DNA of 64,000 nt from assembly GCF_000732485.2 (NCBI RefSeq), contig NZ_JAQV02000007.1, positions 62,001-126,000 on the forward strand, given 5' to 3'. The notes below the pieces were generated by a model. The model was not told the DNA's origin and made no database searches. It was given only the letters and a program-made list of their open reading frames with translations. The position numbers and the translations under genes are program-made. Below are positions 16,995 to 26,449 of this stretch, piece by piece. The first letter of the stretch is position 1. Every line of letters starts with the position of its first letter. This stretch comes from Bacillus sp. SJS (lineage in GTDB: Bacteria > Bacillota > Bacilli > Bacillales > Bacillaceae).

Positions 16995-18071
16995 TTATGC
17001 TTTTACTTTCACCATTGGTCTAAGTTCAGAAATCCAGTGGTTGAACTCGTCGATGTTCATTTGCTGGGCAGAATCGGAAAGGGCTACGGCCGGATCAGGG
17101 TGAACCTCTGCCATTACTCCGTCTGCTCCAATTGCTAATGCAGCTTTTGCTGTTGGGAGAAGAAGATCTTTTCTTCCTGTAGAATGCGTTACATCTACGA
17201 ATACAGGCAAGTGGGTTTCTTGTTTTAAAATCGGAACGGCTGATATATCCAGCGTATTGCGGGTTGCTTTTTCATATGTGCGAATACCGCGCTCGCATAG
17301 AATGATCTGATCATTTCCCTGGGCAATGATGTACTCAGCAGCATTCATGAATTCCTGCAGGGTAGCAGCAAGGCCTCTCTTAAGCAAGACAGGCTTGCGA
17401 ACGGCACCGGCAGCTTTAAGAAGTTCAAAGTTCTGCATATTGCGTGCACCGATTTGAATGACATCTACATAATCAAGAGCGATTTCGATATCTGCAGGAT
17501 TAACAATTTCACTGATTACAGCAAGATCGTATTCATCCGCTACTTTTTTAAGGATTTTCAAGCCTTCTAATCCTAAGCCCTGGAAATCGTATGGGCTTGT
17601 TCTTGGCTTGAAGGCACCGCCGCGCAAAATTTTAATTCCTTGTTTTTTAGCAGCCTCAGCCACTGCTGCAACCTGCTCATAGCTTTCAACCGCACACGGC
17701 CCAACGATGAAGGATTGGCCTCCATCCCCAATTGGCTCGCCTTTTACCATAACAACGGTATCTTCAGCCTTTTTCTTTCTTGATACAAGAAGCGCTTTGC
17801 TGTGATCGTCTTCCTGCAGCTCTAATCCCGCTTTGAAAATTTCCTTGAAAATATGCTGAAGAGTAGACTGTTCAAAAGGTCCGTCATTAGACTCAAGAAT
17901 TTGGTTAAGCATTTTGCGTTCGCGCACCGGGTCATAACGATTGACACCCTGTGCTTCTTTTGCTTTTCCAATCTCTTGAACCAGTCTGCCCCGTTCATTG
18001 ATTAGTTTAAGAATTTGAAGATTGATCTCATCTGCTCTTTCCCGGAGTGCTTCTAATTCTGCGTGACTCAT
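16995..18071 (-). CDS. aroA: Chorismate mutase-DAHP synthase
   Basis: Bifunctional enzyme at the entry of aromatic amino acid biosynthesis. The N-terminal AroQ-type chorismate mutase (residues ~1-90: [32 protein letters not shown]) is fused to type I-beta DAHP synthase ([56 protein letters not shown]). Started at ATG 18071 (MSHAELEAL), after AAAGGATG, the product has 358 residues, which I recall as the B. subtilis length; the frame opens 19 codons earlier. The mutase domain usually confers feedback control by prephenate/chorismate. It is monocistronic here, with its own promoter and terminator. Confidence 0.95.
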   Translation of the reverse strand: MSHAELEALRERADEINLQILKLINERGRLVQEIGKAKEAQGVNRYDPVRERKMLNQILESNDGPFEQSTLQHIFKEIFKAGLELQEDDHSKALLVSRKKKAEDTVVMVKGEPIGDGGQSFIVGPCAVESYEQVAAVAEAAKKQGIKILRGGAFKPRTSPYDFQGLGLEGLKILKKVADEYDLAVISEIVNPADIEIALDYVDVIQIGARNMQNFELLKAAGAVRKPVLLKRGLAATLQEFMNAAEYIIAQGNDQIILCERGIRTYEKATRNTLDISAVPILKQETHLPVFVDVTHSTGRKDLLLPTAKAALAIGADGVMAEVHPDPAVALSDSAQQMNIDEFNHWISELRPMVKVKA

Positions 18072-18151
18072 TCTACTCATCCTTTCGCTGTATCTTATAT
18101 TACGCAAGTTATGAATCGCTATGTTCACGCCCGCGTTTCTGATTAGTGTTT

Positions 18152-18180
18152 ATTATAAACAACTTTACTCTCTATGTCAC
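18152..18180 (-). promoter_or_regulatory. aroA promoter
   Basis: On the minus strand GTGACA (18180-18175), a 17-base spacer and TATAAT (18157-18152). It lies about 80 bases before the aroA start. Confidence 0.65.
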
Positions 18181-18260
18181 GAAAAAATTCTTTAACATTT
18201 AAACGCTTTTAAGCGATAAAGCATTTTATGTAAATTAGAGAAGATACGTGCCTATTTATT

Positions 18261-18302
18261 TTTTAGTTCTGTTATATTGGGGCTGTTGATTGCAGCTAGC
18301 AG
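18261..18302 (+). repeat. Repeat-arm fragment A
   Basis: The blocks AGTTCTGTTATATTGGGGCT and GATTGCAGCTAGCAGG closely match AGCTCTGTTAAACTGGGCTG and GATTGCAGTTAGCAGG at 31505-31545. The GCTCTGTTAA start also occurs at the left end of repeat copy 1. It is probably an orphan end of the same repeat family. Confidence 0.5.
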
Positions 18303-18407
18303 GCAATCGTTCCAATCTACAGTTGCAAAAAATTAACATAGCCAAAAATTAAAAAAGAGGCTTTCCAATAAGTCCGATTTAAAGCTTCTAGACCTTTTTA
18401 CCTTTTT

Positions 18408-18548
18408 TTGCTTTGGCTGATTTCCGCTCCAGGCTGCTTGCTTATCCTTGGGCGGGCGGTGAGCCTCCTCAACGCTGCGCGTCTGCGGGGTCTCACCTGT
18501 CCCGCTGCTCTCAGCTCGGAGTCAAGCACCTTCCGCTACAATCAGCCA
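18408..18548 (-). repeat. GC-rich dispersed repeat, copy 2 (inverted)
   Basis: The reverse complement contains the same blocks as copies 1 and 3, with GGGCGGGCGGTGAGCCTCCT and CTGCGGGGTCTCACCTGTCC on the plus strand. The left edge, GGCTGATTTCCGCT, mirrors the right edge of the other copies. It is more diverged near its outer arms. Confidence 0.8.
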
Positions 18549-18573
18549 TACCAAGATTGTTCAGAAATACGTG

Positions 18574-18624
18574 CAAAAAAACCCCTTGGAAGCTCCATAC
18601 ACGAAGCACTCAGGGGGTTTTTGG
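18574..18624 (-). terminator. Terminator of ytxJ
   Basis: Plus-strand AAAAAACCCCTTGG (about 18576-18589) and GGGGGTTTTTGG (about 18612-18623) form a GC-clamped stem ending in a minus-strand T-run, about 45 bases after the ytxJ stop. Confidence 0.7.
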
Positions 18625-18669
18625 TTTCCGTTATTTCCTCTCTTATGGACTTTTCAGACAGCCCCTTCC

Positions 18670-18999
18670 TTATAAGGATGATGCCGCTTTTTTGAGTGAG
18701 TCTGCGGTAATATTCCAATGGGATGCATTCCATACTGCCGAACCGTGATCGATTAAAATAGCTTGGGGTGATTCATGCTTAATTCCCAGTTTCTCTGCTA
18801 TATAGGCTGAAAGTTCTCTTGATTCCTGTACATGAAGGTAAAACGATTTCAAGTCATTCTGAGAAGAATCGAATTGGGAAAACTGCCTGAAAGCTTCTTT
18901 GCTGATTGGACACGTCAAACTATGCTTCACAAATAAAAATTGATCATGGGTTTGAAGCAGGCTTTCAAATTCACTGATTTCCTTAATCTGTTCTTTCAC
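18670..18999 (-). CDS. ytxJ: YtxJ/BrxC: monothiol bacilliredoxin-like protein
   Basis: A 109-residue thioredoxin-fold protein with the single redox cysteine Cys30 in LTCPISKEAF and the family feature SPQAILIDHG. YtxJ proteins (BrxC) are linked to removal of bacillithiol mixed disulfides in Firmicutes. It follows ytxG-ytxH on the same strand but behind a terminator. In B. subtilis the three form a general-stress unit. Start ATG 18999 is preceded by AAAGGAGG. Confidence 0.9.
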   Translation of the reverse strand: MKEQIKEISEFESLLQTHDQFLFVKHSLTCPISKEAFRQFSQFDSSQNDLKSFYLHVQESRELSAYIAEKLGIKHESPQAILIDHGSAVWNASHWNITADSLKKAASSL

Positions 19000-19018
19000 T
19001 TTCTTTGCCTCCTTTTAT

Positions 19019-19056
19019 ATAAAAAACCGGCAGAAGTCTTCCTGCCGATTTTAAAC
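19019..19056 (-). terminator. Hairpin after ytxH
   Basis: CCGGCAG/CTGCCG stem with AAAA/TTTTTT tails between ytxH and ytxJ. It may attenuate rather than fully end transcription, since ytxJ belongs to the same stress unit in relatives. Confidence 0.75.
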
Positions 19057-19085
19057 GTTAACCTTTAAATTTCCCTTAAAGAGGA

Positions 19086-19538
19086 TTACTTTGAAGAGTC
19101 TTTTTCCGCAAATTCGCGGGCTTCCTGCAAAACGTTCTCCTGGGAGTCAAATGCTGACGTACGGGATGATGCGGCTGCTTCTTCAGCCAGTTCATCAATC
19201 GCTGATACTTCTGCATTCATTGGATCCTGTTCAGGCGTTTTGTCTCCGCTGCGGATGTCTTTCACTTTATTCATAATGGAAGAAGACTGGCTGCTGACCG
19301 TCTGAGACAGAGAAGCTGTTTTTTCCTTCGCCTTATTCGCCCATTCGCTGCTTTTGCCCAAAGCATCATTCGTCATTTTATTCGTTTTTTCTGCAACCAG
19401 GTTCGCCTGGCTTCCGAGGTCATCTCTTAAATCCTTACCGGATTTGGGAGCAAGCAACAGGGCTGCTGAAGCTCCAACGATTCCTCCAATAAGGGTGCCG
19501 ATCATAAAATCTTTACTATTGATCCCATCTTTGCTCAT
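19086..19538 (-). CDS. ytxH: YtxH general stress protein
   Basis: A 150-residue protein with one N-terminal hydrophobic, glycine-rich helix (DFMIGTLIGGIVGASAALLLAPKSGKDLR). That is the YtxH/Gas-vesicle-like signature. A long Ala/Ser/Lys-rich amphipathic region and an acidic tail follow. Membrane-associated; induced by general stress in B. subtilis; biochemical role unknown. It lies 29 bases after ytxG on the same strand. Confidence 0.9.
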   Translation of the reverse strand: MSKDGINSKDFMIGTLIGGIVGASAALLLAPKSGKDLRDDLGSQANLVAEKTNKMTNDALGKSSEWANKAKEKTASLSQTVSSQSSSIMNKVKDIRSGDKTPEQDPMNAEVSAIDELAEEAAASSRTSAFDSQENVLQEAREFAEKDSSK

Positions 19539-19567
19539 CCTGATTCCTCCCCATTTTCAATATCTGT

Positions 19568-20005
19568 TTAGTTCATAGTTGAAGTTTTTGATCTTTCTTT
19601 TTTCACTTTCCATTTCTGCCAAATGTCCATTGCTGCATTGCTCCATTGAACAACCTGTGAAATCTGTTCTTTGTTTTTATCCAAACCGTTTGAAACGGAG
19701 GTGGATACATTGCTTACAGAACGATTAAGCTGCTGAAGTGACTGTCCTACTCCCTGCACAGCATTAACAACTGTGTTCAGCTTTTCAGATTTCTGCTGAA
19801 TGTCGTTGGCGAGCAAATTGGTTTTATGTAGGAGTTCTGTCGTTTCTGTCGTAATTCCCTGAACTTGTTTTTCCAGCCCTGACATAGTCCCTGCTACATT
19901 ATCTAGTGTCGCCTGCACAGATTTCAGTGTTTTGGATACAAAAATAACAAGCACTGTAAAGGCGATTGCTATTAGTGCGATGCTTAAATACAAGATGATT
20001 TCCAA
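19568..20005 (-). CDS. ytxG: YtxG, DUF948 stress protein
   Basis: A 145-residue protein with one N-terminal transmembrane helix ([21 protein letters not shown]). Coiled-coil heptads rich in Thr/Ser/Gln follow ([42 protein letters not shown]), the DUF948 pattern. The start is TTG 20005 with GGGAGGTG upstream. A SigB-type promoter lies 33 bases further upstream, which matches the stress regulation of ytxGHJ known in B. subtilis. Function unknown beyond general stress. Confidence 0.9.
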   Translation of the reverse strand: MEIILYLSIALIAIAFTVLVIFVSKTLKSVQATLDNVAGTMSGLEKQVQGITTETTELLHKTNLLANDIQQKSEKLNTVVNAVQGVGQSLQQLNRSVSNVSTSVSNGLDKNKEQISQVVQWSNAAMDIWQKWKVKKERSKTSTMN

Positions 20006-20037
20006 GATAGGGCACCTCCCATGAATTTAATAACCAT

Positions 20038-20062
20038 TTACCCGTCACATGACATTATAAAC
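20038..20062 (-). promoter_or_regulatory. SigB-type general stress promoter of ytxGHJ
   Basis: On the minus strand GTTT (20062-20059), 15 bases, then GGGTAA (20043-20038). This matches the sigma-B consensus GTTT-N12-15-GGGWAW and lies directly upstream of ytxG. Confidence 0.75.
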
Positions 20063-20224
20063 ATTTAAAATACTTTCTATTAGCCAATTCTACATACCGC
20101 ACCTCATTTCCTACCCCGGACAAAAATTTTTTAGAAACCTGGCGGGGAAAGGCAGAAAATTTCAATTTTTGGAGTTTTTTCAGGTAAAATGGGAAAGAAC
20201 ACAAAAAAATTGGGGGTTGTTGCA

Positions 20225-21343
20225 ATGAAAGATCCGCGAATACAGACACTGGCACATAATTTAATTCATTACTCCGTCAGACTTCAAAAGGGTGAAAAGG
20301 TGCTGATTGAAAACTTTGGTCTTCAAAGAGAGCTTGTGACTGCACTTGTACAGGAAGCCTATGCAGCAGGAGGCCATCCATTTGTATTGCTGAAGGATCA
20401 GCAGGTGGACCGTTCTCTTCTTATGGGTGCGACTGAGGAGCATTACTCAAAAATTGCCGAGTATGAAGCCAATGTTATGAAAGACATGGACGCGTACATT
20501 GGGCTCCGCTCAGGAAACAATATTAATGAACACGCTGATGTACCGGATGAAAAAATGAAGGTTTCGAGCAAAACACTAGGCAAGAAAGTACATAGTGAAA
20601 TAAGAGTTCCTAAAACGAAATGGGTCGTACTCAGATATCCGACCGCTTCCATGGCCCAGCTAGCGAAAATGAGCACAGAAGCTTTTGAAGACTTCTATTT
20701 TGATGTATGCAATCTTGACTACAGCAAAATGGATAAAGCAATGGATGCATTAGCCAGTCTGATGAATCAAACAGATCAGGTCCGTTTAACAGGTCCTGGG
20801 ACTGATCTATCATTTTCCATTAAAGATATCCCAGCTGTTAAATGTGCGGGCCATTTGAATATTCCGGATGGGGAGGTTTATTCTGCTCCAGTAAAAGATT
20901 CAGTTAATGGAACGATTTCTTATAATACTCCGTCGCCATACAACGGCTTTACCTTTGAAAACGTGAAGCTTACTTTTAAAGACGGGAAGATTGTTGAAGC
21001 GTCTGCGAATGATTCAGAGCGTATTAATCAAATCTTTGATACGGATGAAGGAGCACGTTTTGTAGGCGAATTTGCAATTGGCGTAAATCCATATATCCTT
21101 CACCCGATGCAGGACATTCTGTTTGATGAAAAAATCGACGGCAGCTTCCACTTCACACCTGGCCAATGCTACGATGACGCGTTTAACGGCAACCATTCTA
21201 ATATCCATTGGGATATGGTCATGATTCAGCGTCCGGAATACGGAGGCGGAGAAATTTATTTTGACGATGTTTTAATCCGCAAAGACGGCCGATTCGTAAT
21301 CCCTGAACTGGAAGGATTGAATCCGGAGAATCTTAAATCATAA
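20225..21343 (+). CDS. Aminopeptidase (M29 family, AmpS/T-like)
   Basis: Metallo-aminopeptidase of the thermophilic aminopeptidase family. Its 372 residues run slightly short of the usual ~410. Typical strings are RLQKGEKVLIE near the N-terminus, VRLTGPGTDLSFSI, NIPDGEVYSAPVKDSVNGTI with a metal-ligand Glu, and ARFVGEFAIGVNP with GEF. FDEKIDGSFHFTPGQCYDD and the C-terminal HWDMVMIQ supply further metal ligands. Start ATG 20225 is preceded by GGGGGTTG; the frame opens 12 codons earlier. It is on the opposite strand to its neighbours and appears inserted between ytxG and murC compared with the B. subtilis order as I remember it. Confidence 0.88.
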   Translation: MKDPRIQTLAHNLIHYSVRLQKGEKVLIENFGLQRELVTALVQEAYAAGGHPFVLLKDQQVDRSLLMGATEEHYSKIAEYEANVMKDMDAYIGLRSGNNINEHADVPDEKMKVSSKTLGKKVHSEIRVPKTKWVVLRYPTASMAQLAKMSTEAFEDFYFDVCNLDYSKMDKAMDALASLMNQTDQVRLTGPGTDLSFSIKDIPAVKCAGHLNIPDGEVYSAPVKDSVNGTISYNTPSPYNGFTFENVKLTFKDGKIVEASANDSERINQIFDTDEGARFVGEFAIGVNPYILHPMQDILFDEKIDGSFHFTPGQCYDDAFNGNHSNIHWDMVMIQRPEYGGGEIYFDDVLIRKDGRFVIPELEGLNPENLKS

Positions 21344-21385
21344 TCCTGTTTAAAGGTTCTGCTTAGAGGAACCGATTGAAATTGA

Positions 21386-21434
21386 AACCCCCGGGACGCT
21401 GTGTAAGAGCATTCCGGGGGTTGTGTTTTTTATA
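21386..21434 (+). terminator. Terminator of aminopeptidase gene
   Basis: AACCCCCGG (21386-21394) / CCGGGGGTT (21414-21422) followed by GTGTTTTTTAT, about 40 bases after the stop codon. Confidence 0.8.
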
Positions 21435-21449
21435 TTGGCATTTTAAAAA

Positions 21450-21497
21450 ATATGGTTAGGCTGATTGGAGCAGCCTGCAGAGAAAATCAGCCTAACC
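21450..21497 (-). terminator. Terminator of murC
   Basis: Perfect 13-bp stem GGTTAGGCTGATT (21454-21466) / AATCAGCCTAACC (21485-21497), followed on the minus strand by a T-rich stretch. Confidence 0.75.
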
Positions 21498-21526
21498 TTT
21501 CTAATTTTTAAACAGAGAGAGCAGTT

Positions 21527-22825
21527 TTAGGCCAGTACATTTTCATATGCGCGCTGATATTTTTGAATATCTCCTGCACCCATGAAAACAAGCACGCCGT
21601 TCTCATGCTTTTTCAGTACATCCATTTCAGCTTCCTGAATTAAAGAGGATTGATCGATTTTCGCAATCAAGTCGTCAATGCTTAACTTGCCGGCATTTTC
21701 ACGGGCAGACCCAAAAATATCACATAAGTAGACGTAATCCGCTTTTTTCAGACTGTCCGCAAACTCCTGCATGAAGGATTGGGTGCGGGTGAATGTATGC
21801 GGCTGGAAGACCGCGATGACATCACGATCCGGATATTTTTGTCTCGCTGCTTCGATTGTTACCTTGATTTCAGTAGGGTGATGGGCATAGTCATCAATCA
21901 GCACCTGGCTGCCGATCACTTTTTCATTAAACCGGCGCTTTACACCTTCGAAGGTAAGCAAGCGCTCCTGAATAATTTCCACATTCACTTCTTCGTAGTG
22001 GCACAGAGCAATGACTGACAATGCATTCAGTACACTATGATCACCGAAGCCTGTAATTTTGAAAGAGCTGTAGAAGGTATTCCTTACAAATACATCAAAG
22101 CTCGTTCCATCCGTACTTTTCACAACATTTCTAGCCTGAAAATCGTTTTGCTCTCCGAATCCGTAGTAGACGACCGGTACTTTTGCCTGAATTTGCTGCA
22201 AATGCTCATCGTCTCCGCAAGCAATGATCCCTTTTTTAACCTGCAGGGCCATTTTCTGAAAAGCATCGAACACATCTTCAATATTTGCAAAATAATCAGG
22301 GTGATCGAAATCGATATTTGTCATGATGGCATAGTCCGGATAGTAAGACAGGAAATGTCTGCGGTATTCGCAGGATTCAAAGATAAAGTATTTACTATCA
22401 GGGAGCCCTTTACCTGTACCGTCTCCAATCAGGAAAGAGGTTGGCTCAGCTCCCTGAATGACATGTGACAGCAGCCCGGTAGTGGAAGTTTTTCCATGAA
22501 CTCCAGTAACTCCGACGCTCGTATACTTATTCATAAATTCGCCGAGGAAACGGTGATAGCGAATAACCGGAAGACCCAGATTCATTGCTTCTGCAATTTC
22601 AGCATGGGTATCAGGAAAAGCGTTTCCTGCTATGATCGTAAGTCCCGGTTTAATGTTTTCTTTATCAAAAGGGAGAATTGTAACCCCTCTGTCTTCAAGT
22701 GCTTTTTGAGTAAAGATCGTTTTGTCAATGTCGGAACCCTGAACCCCGTACCCCATATCATGGAGAATCTGTGCCAGTGCACTCATTCCTGTTCCTTTAA
22801 TTCCAACAAAATGATAAACAGTCAT
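21527..22825 (-). CDS. murC: UDP-N-acetylmuramate-L-alanine ligase
   Basis: Cytoplasmic ATP-dependent ligase adding L-alanine to UDP-MurNAc, the first step of the peptidoglycan stem peptide. The 432-residue enzyme has the N-terminal Rossmann motif [17 protein letters not shown], the Mur ligase P-loop [14 protein letters not shown], and the central domain with [11 protein letters not shown]. Its C-terminal segment includes [18 protein letters not shown] 22825 is preceded by GGAGG. The 275 bases upstream to sftA hold no evident gene. Essential and intact. Confidence 0.96.
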   Translation of the reverse strand: MTVYHFVGIKGTGMSALAQILHDMGYGVQGSDIDKTIFTQKALEDRGVTILPFDKENIKPGLTIIAGNAFPDTHAEIAEAMNLGLPVIRYHRFLGEFMNKYTSVGVTGVHGKTSTTGLLSHVIQGAEPTSFLIGDGTGKGLPDSKYFIFESCEYRRHFLSYYPDYAIMTNIDFDHPDYFANIEDVFDAFQKMALQVKKGIIACGDDEHLQQIQAKVPVVYYGFGEQNDFQARNVVKSTDGTSFDVFVRNTFYSSFKITGFGDHSVLNALSVIALCHYEEVNVEIIQERLLTFEGVKRRFNEKVIGSQVLIDDYAHHPTEIKVTIEAARQKYPDRDVIAVFQPHTFTRTQSFMQEFADSLKKADYVYLCDIFGSARENAGKLSIDDLIAKIDQSSLIQEAEMDVLKKHENGVLVFMGAGDIQKYQRAYENVLA

Positions 22826-23100
22826 AATTGAACCTCCAGCAACGTCTATCTGTATGTTGATTTTACTTTGGGCATGCGCCCGCAGCTTTTTTACAGTATA
22901 TGACGTTCATCTAATTTTGCAACCGCTCCATTCATCGTTGATATTCTCGTCGATAACGGAGTGATATTTTCTCGTTTTTACTTGTATTGCCCTAACCTAT
23001 CAAAAGTAACCCTAACTACTATAAGCCTCTTTTTATGCAGTGTCAATTTCCCGCAGGACCTATTTATCCCGCGGATTGTTTGATTATCCCAATTATGGAA

Positions 23101-25815
23101 TTAAAGGAGATTGCTTTCCTGGCCAGGCAGTAAATCATCTTCAGAAATTAAAATATCGCGCGGACGGCTTCCTTTTGCTTCTGAAATGATTCCTTGCTCT
23201 TCCATCATGTCAATCAGACGGGCCGCACGATTATATCCAATTCGAAAACGCCGCTGGAGGCTTGATGTCGATGCTCCATTTTGTGTGACAACAAACTCGC
23301 ATGCTTCTAAAAATAAATCATCCTCATCTGCCTGAATGGATGATTTTTTCAAAAATTCCTCCTGGTTAAACAGATATAACGGATCCATTTGTTTTTTTAC
23401 ATGAGCAACAACCTGCTCCATTTCATCATCTGAAACAAAATTTCCCTGTACTCTTAAGTGCTTTGACGTCCCATTTTCAAGGAACAGCATATCCCCTCTG
23501 CCCAAAAGCTTTTCTGCCCCTCCGACATCAAGAATCGTTCTGGAATCCACTTGTGATGAAACAGAAAAGGCAATTCTTGTTGGGATATTTGCTTTAATAA
23601 GTCCAGTAATGACATCTACAGAAGGCCTTTGAGTAGCAACAATTAAGTGAATTCCGCAGGCACGCGCTTTTTGAGCAATTCTGCAGATGGCTTCTTCCAC
23701 TTCCCCCGGAGCTACCATCATCAAATCGGCGAGCTCGTCAATCACAATGACGAGATATGGCATGTGTTCACCCTGATTATGAGTTTTCACCAGTTCATTG
23801 TACCGGCTGATGTCTCTCACACCGGAGTGTGCAAACAGCTCATACCGTCTTTCCATTTCCTCAACGGCCCATTTTAATGCACCTGTAGCCGCTTTTGCAT
23901 CCGTAATAACGGGACTGACTAAATGAGGAATCCGGTTGTATGGAGCAAGCTCCACCATTTTTGGATCAATCAGCAGCATTTTCACCTCGTGCGGAGTTGC
24001 TTTATACAGCAGACTGATCAGCATTGAATTGATGCAGACGCTTTTTCCAGATCCTGTAGCTCCCGCAATTAATCCATGCGGCATTTTTTTCAAATCTGTT
24101 ACAATGGGCTGTCCTGAGATATCAAGTCCGAGTGCCACTGTAAGAGGAGAAGGATTGTTTTTAAATTCCTGTGACCTAATGATTTCCCTTAAAGAAACCG
24201 TTTTGCTCTGAAGGTTCGGAACTTCAATTCCGATTGCATTTTTTCCTGGAATTGGAGCTTCAATCCGGATATCCTTTGCTGACAAGCTAAGTTTAATATC
24301 ATCTGACAAATTCGTAATCTTATTTACTTTTACACCAGGTTCCGGCTGAACCTCGAATCTTGTAACCGAGGGTCCTTGTGTAACATGAACCACCTTGGCC
24401 CTTACGTTGAAATTCTTTAGCGTGCTATCCAGAAGTTCCCGCTGCGAGTCAAGCCACATCTGATCATTTGAAGCCTCTTTAGGAGGTATGCTCAGCAAAT
24501 GAAGCGACGGAAAAAGATAAGAGCCCTCTTGAGCACGGTCTTTTATCCGATTGCGGTCCCGATTCAGCATGAGAACGTTGTATGGAACAGAAGCAGATGC
24601 AGACTTTCTTTCTGTATTTAATGGTTTTACGGAATCAGATTGCAGCGGTTTAGGTGCATCCGGTTCTGTATACATTGATGTTTCTGGTGCCTGCTCCGGC
24701 TCTGCAGTAAATGAATTTCGCACTTCTTCAAGAGCTGGATCAGCTATTTCAGCCATTTCCTTTTTTTGAATAGAGGCTGGCTCTTCCATTAAAATAGGAA
24801 TCTCCTTTGCTGCAGGGTCAGCTGCGTTCTCTATTTCATCGAAGCCATTATGCACGATTTCAATATTTGATCCGGTGTCCTCCTCCTCAGCAAAATATAG
24901 AGGTTCGTGGAGTTCTTTTACCAAATCTTCTTCCATTTCATCGTCTTCTTCTATAAGAAGAACGGATTCATCTTGCTTCTCCAAAACCTCTTCTTTATTT
25001 TCTTTTGAAACAAATCCAGAGTTTATATCCTCTGCAAAAGAAGTCTTTTGTCCATTCATTTCGAAAATTGGGTCCTCATGGCTCTTGGAAAGGGTTCCCA
25101 TGTCCATTGCAAGCGGTGCTTCTTCAGACTTATCATCTTGAACATGCGGCGGGTAATCAGGAATCGGATTGGTCCCTTTAGCATAAAATTCTTTCTTATC
25201 AGAAGCGACTTGCTTTTGAGCAGCCTCAGCTGCTCTTTTTTTATAAAAAGAAGAACTGTGCATGGATAGCTTGCGAAGGGTTTCTTCTTCATCCATCCTG
25301 CTTTCAGCAATGGTTTTCTCTCTTATTTTATATGGAAGAGACTCCATTTCCGACCTCTTGCGGAAACCATAAATGGGAGATGGAATGATGGTCGGCTGGA
25401 AAGGCTTCTTCACACTTTTCGTTTCAGGCTCTACTTTTCTTATTGCTGCCGGTTTTGAAACAGTTGCAGACGGTCTAAACCCTTCATCCCTTCTGCTAAT
25501 CTCTCTCGTTCTTTCCGAAGGAGAATGGATAGGTTTGGCAGTAACGGGCCTTTGTGGCCTTGCCTGACGCTTCCGCTCATCCGGAATCGCAGGAAACCGA
25601 AAATTTCCGGCCGGATACTGATAAGCAATTTTCGTTTCGTACTGATTTCCGGATGCCCGCACATTTTTCGGCGGCGCCAGATGATGAGATTGCTTGCTTT
25701 CACGCTTTATTTCTTCTACATTTTCTTCATCGTCTACTCTTACATACTCCACAACTTCTACAATTTCTTCTGTTTCACCAAAAAGAAACTGTTTAAATTT
25801 TGACATCCAGCTCAT
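23101..25815 (-). CDS. sftA: SftA septum-associated DNA translocase (YtpT)
   Basis: FtsK/SpoIIIE-type translocase that clears chromosomal DNA from the closing septum. It is soluble, without the four-helix membrane domain of SpoIIIE. The 904-residue protein starts with a long low-complexity, acidic/proline-rich linker (residues ~1-430). The FtsK motor follows (GLIAGATGSGKSVCINSMLIS Walker A; YLVIVIDELADLMM Walker B; ATQRPSVDVITGLIK). It ends with the winged-helix gamma domain (GASTSSLQRRFRIGYNRAARLIDMMEEQGIIS), which recognises SRS/KOPS-type polarity sequences. Slightly shorter than B. subtilis SftA because the linker differs. Confidence 0.95.
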   Translation of the reverse strand: MSWMSKFKQFLFGETEEIVEVVEYVRVDDEENVEEIKRESKQSHHLAPPKNVRASGNQYETKIAYQYPAGNFRFPAIPDERKRQARPQRPVTAKPIHSPSERTREISRRDEGFRPSATVSKPAAIRKVEPETKSVKKPFQPTIIPSPIYGFRKRSEMESLPYKIREKTIAESRMDEEETLRKLSMHSSSFYKKRAAEAAQKQVASDKKEFYAKGTNPIPDYPPHVQDDKSEEAPLAMDMGTLSKSHEDPIFEMNGQKTSFAEDINSGFVSKENKEEVLEKQDESVLLIEEDDEMEEDLVKELHEPLYFAEEEDTGSNIEIVHNGFDEIENAADPAAKEIPILMEEPASIQKKEMAEIADPALEEVRNSFTAEPEQAPETSMYTEPDAPKPLQSDSVKPLNTERKSASASVPYNVLMLNRDRNRIKDRAQEGSYLFPSLHLLSIPPKEASNDQMWLDSQRELLDSTLKNFNVRAKVVHVTQGPSVTRFEVQPEPGVKVNKITNLSDDIKLSLSAKDIRIEAPIPGKNAIGIEVPNLQSKTVSLREIIRSQEFKNNPSPLTVALGLDISGQPIVTDLKKMPHGLIAGATGSGKSVCINSMLISLLYKATPHEVKMLLIDPKMVELAPYNRIPHLVSPVITDAKAATGALKWAVEEMERRYELFAHSGVRDISRYNELVKTHNQGEHMPYLVIVIDELADLMMVAPGEVEEAICRIAQKARACGIHLIVATQRPSVDVITGLIKANIPTRIAFSVSSQVDSRTILDVGGAEKLLGRGDMLFLENGTSKHLRVQGNFVSDDEMEQVVAHVKKQMDPLYLFNQEEFLKKSSIQADEDDLFLEACEFVVTQNGASTSSLQRRFRIGYNRAARLIDMMEEQGIISEAKGSRPRDILISEDDLLPGQESNLL

Positions 25816-26092
25816 TTCATTATCACTCTTTCAGCATCATGTTGTTTGTTCATCTTAATAGAAGCCATGTTTCACCGACACTATTATTTTTCAAAGGTTT
25901 ACACCACAAAGTTTATACCCTATTGAAAGGAGTTATATTCATTCATTATTCATTTTTAGAAGCAGAACCCAGGAAAGCTTGTCCATTCTGGTTACAGATT
26001 TTGATGGCATGCTTGCGCGATGAGCCTGGAAGCAGGACGCAACGCTTTTAGCTGAACTTCCTTGGTTGAAGCCGGGTATTGAACTTAGTTTT

Positions 26093-26135
26093 GGTGTCTA
26101 GCTCCGTCGGCAGCCTCTCTGGGTCGTAAACCACT
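26093..26135 (+). repeat. Fragment of a TCTAGCTCC-type intergenic repeat
   Basis: GTGTCTAGCTCCG...CAGCC...GGGTCGTAAACCACTCA resembles an intergenic repeat I know from several Bacillus genomes. Only one fragment occurs here, so the call rests on memory of the family. Confidence 0.3.
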
Positions 26136-26155
26136 CATCATTCTTTTATAAGTAA

Positions 26156-26341
26156 GGCTATGTTACAGAATTCTGTTGATTTTTCAACACCTGTTGATTG
26201 GAGCGGAAGGAGTGAGACTCCTGCGGGAGCAGCGGGACAGGTGAGACCCCGCAGCCGCAAAGCGGCGAGGAGGCTCACCGCCCGCCCAAGGATAAGCGAA
26301 CGCCTTAAGCGGAAATCAACAGCCAAGTTTTAACAGTGCTA
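26156..26341 (+). repeat. GC-rich dispersed repeat, copy 3
   Basis: The most complete copy. Its ends form imperfect inverted repeats: GGCTATGTTACAG and CTGTTGATTTTTCAACAC on the left mirror CGGAAATCAACAGCC and TAACAGTGCT on the right. The inside shares long near-identical blocks with copies 1 and 2 (GGAGCGGAAGG, AGACTCCTGCGGGAGCAGCG, GGACAGGTGAGACCCCGCAG, GAGGAGGCTCACCGCCCGCC). Such elements may fold as RNA or be non-autonomous mobile units; there is no transposase nearby. Confidence 0.85.
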
Positions 26342-26346
26342 TAAGT

Positions 26347-26384
26347 AAAAAAGCCACTGGATCTCTTCATCCTAGTGACTTTTA
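26347..26384 (-). terminator. Terminator of ytpPQR unit
   Basis: AAAAAGCCACTGGAT pairs imperfectly with ATCCTAGTGACTTTT; the T-run lies on the minus strand, about 65 bases after the ytpR stop. Confidence 0.65.
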
Positions 26385-26449
26385 TCTTATCATAAATTTC
26401 GATGTAAAATATGGTTTTCAGTGGGTTCAATCGTTATTCAAGGGGCAAA

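Larger units (their letters stand above)
18181..18573. other. Intergenic region between aroA and ytxJ, with repeats
   Basis: Contains a 40-base repeat fragment (18261-18302) that resembles one at 31505-31545, and dispersed repeat copy 2 (18408-18548). No convincing gene is visible; open frames here come from the GC-rich repeat. Confidence 0.65.
25816..26346. other. Intergenic region between ytpR and sftA with repeats
   Basis: About 530 bases with no convincing gene. It holds dispersed repeat copy 3 (26156-26341). A stretch around 26093-26135 (TGTCTAGCTCCGTCGGCAGCC followed by a GGGTCGTAAACCACTCAT-like block) resembles another family of Bacillus intergenic repeats. Confidence 0.6.

Noticed and set aside
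18408-18748. Overlapping plus-strand frames of 95 and 111 codons near ytxJ
   Set aside because: They begin in repeat copy 2 and run antisense through ytxJ; no ribosome site or protein-like composition.
22037-22468. A 143-codon frame antisense to murC
   Set aside because: murC is intact and essential on the other strand; this is a shadow frame.
26138-26326. Minus-strand 62-codon frame before ytpR
   Set aside because: Again the GC-rich repeat translated; no ribosome site.
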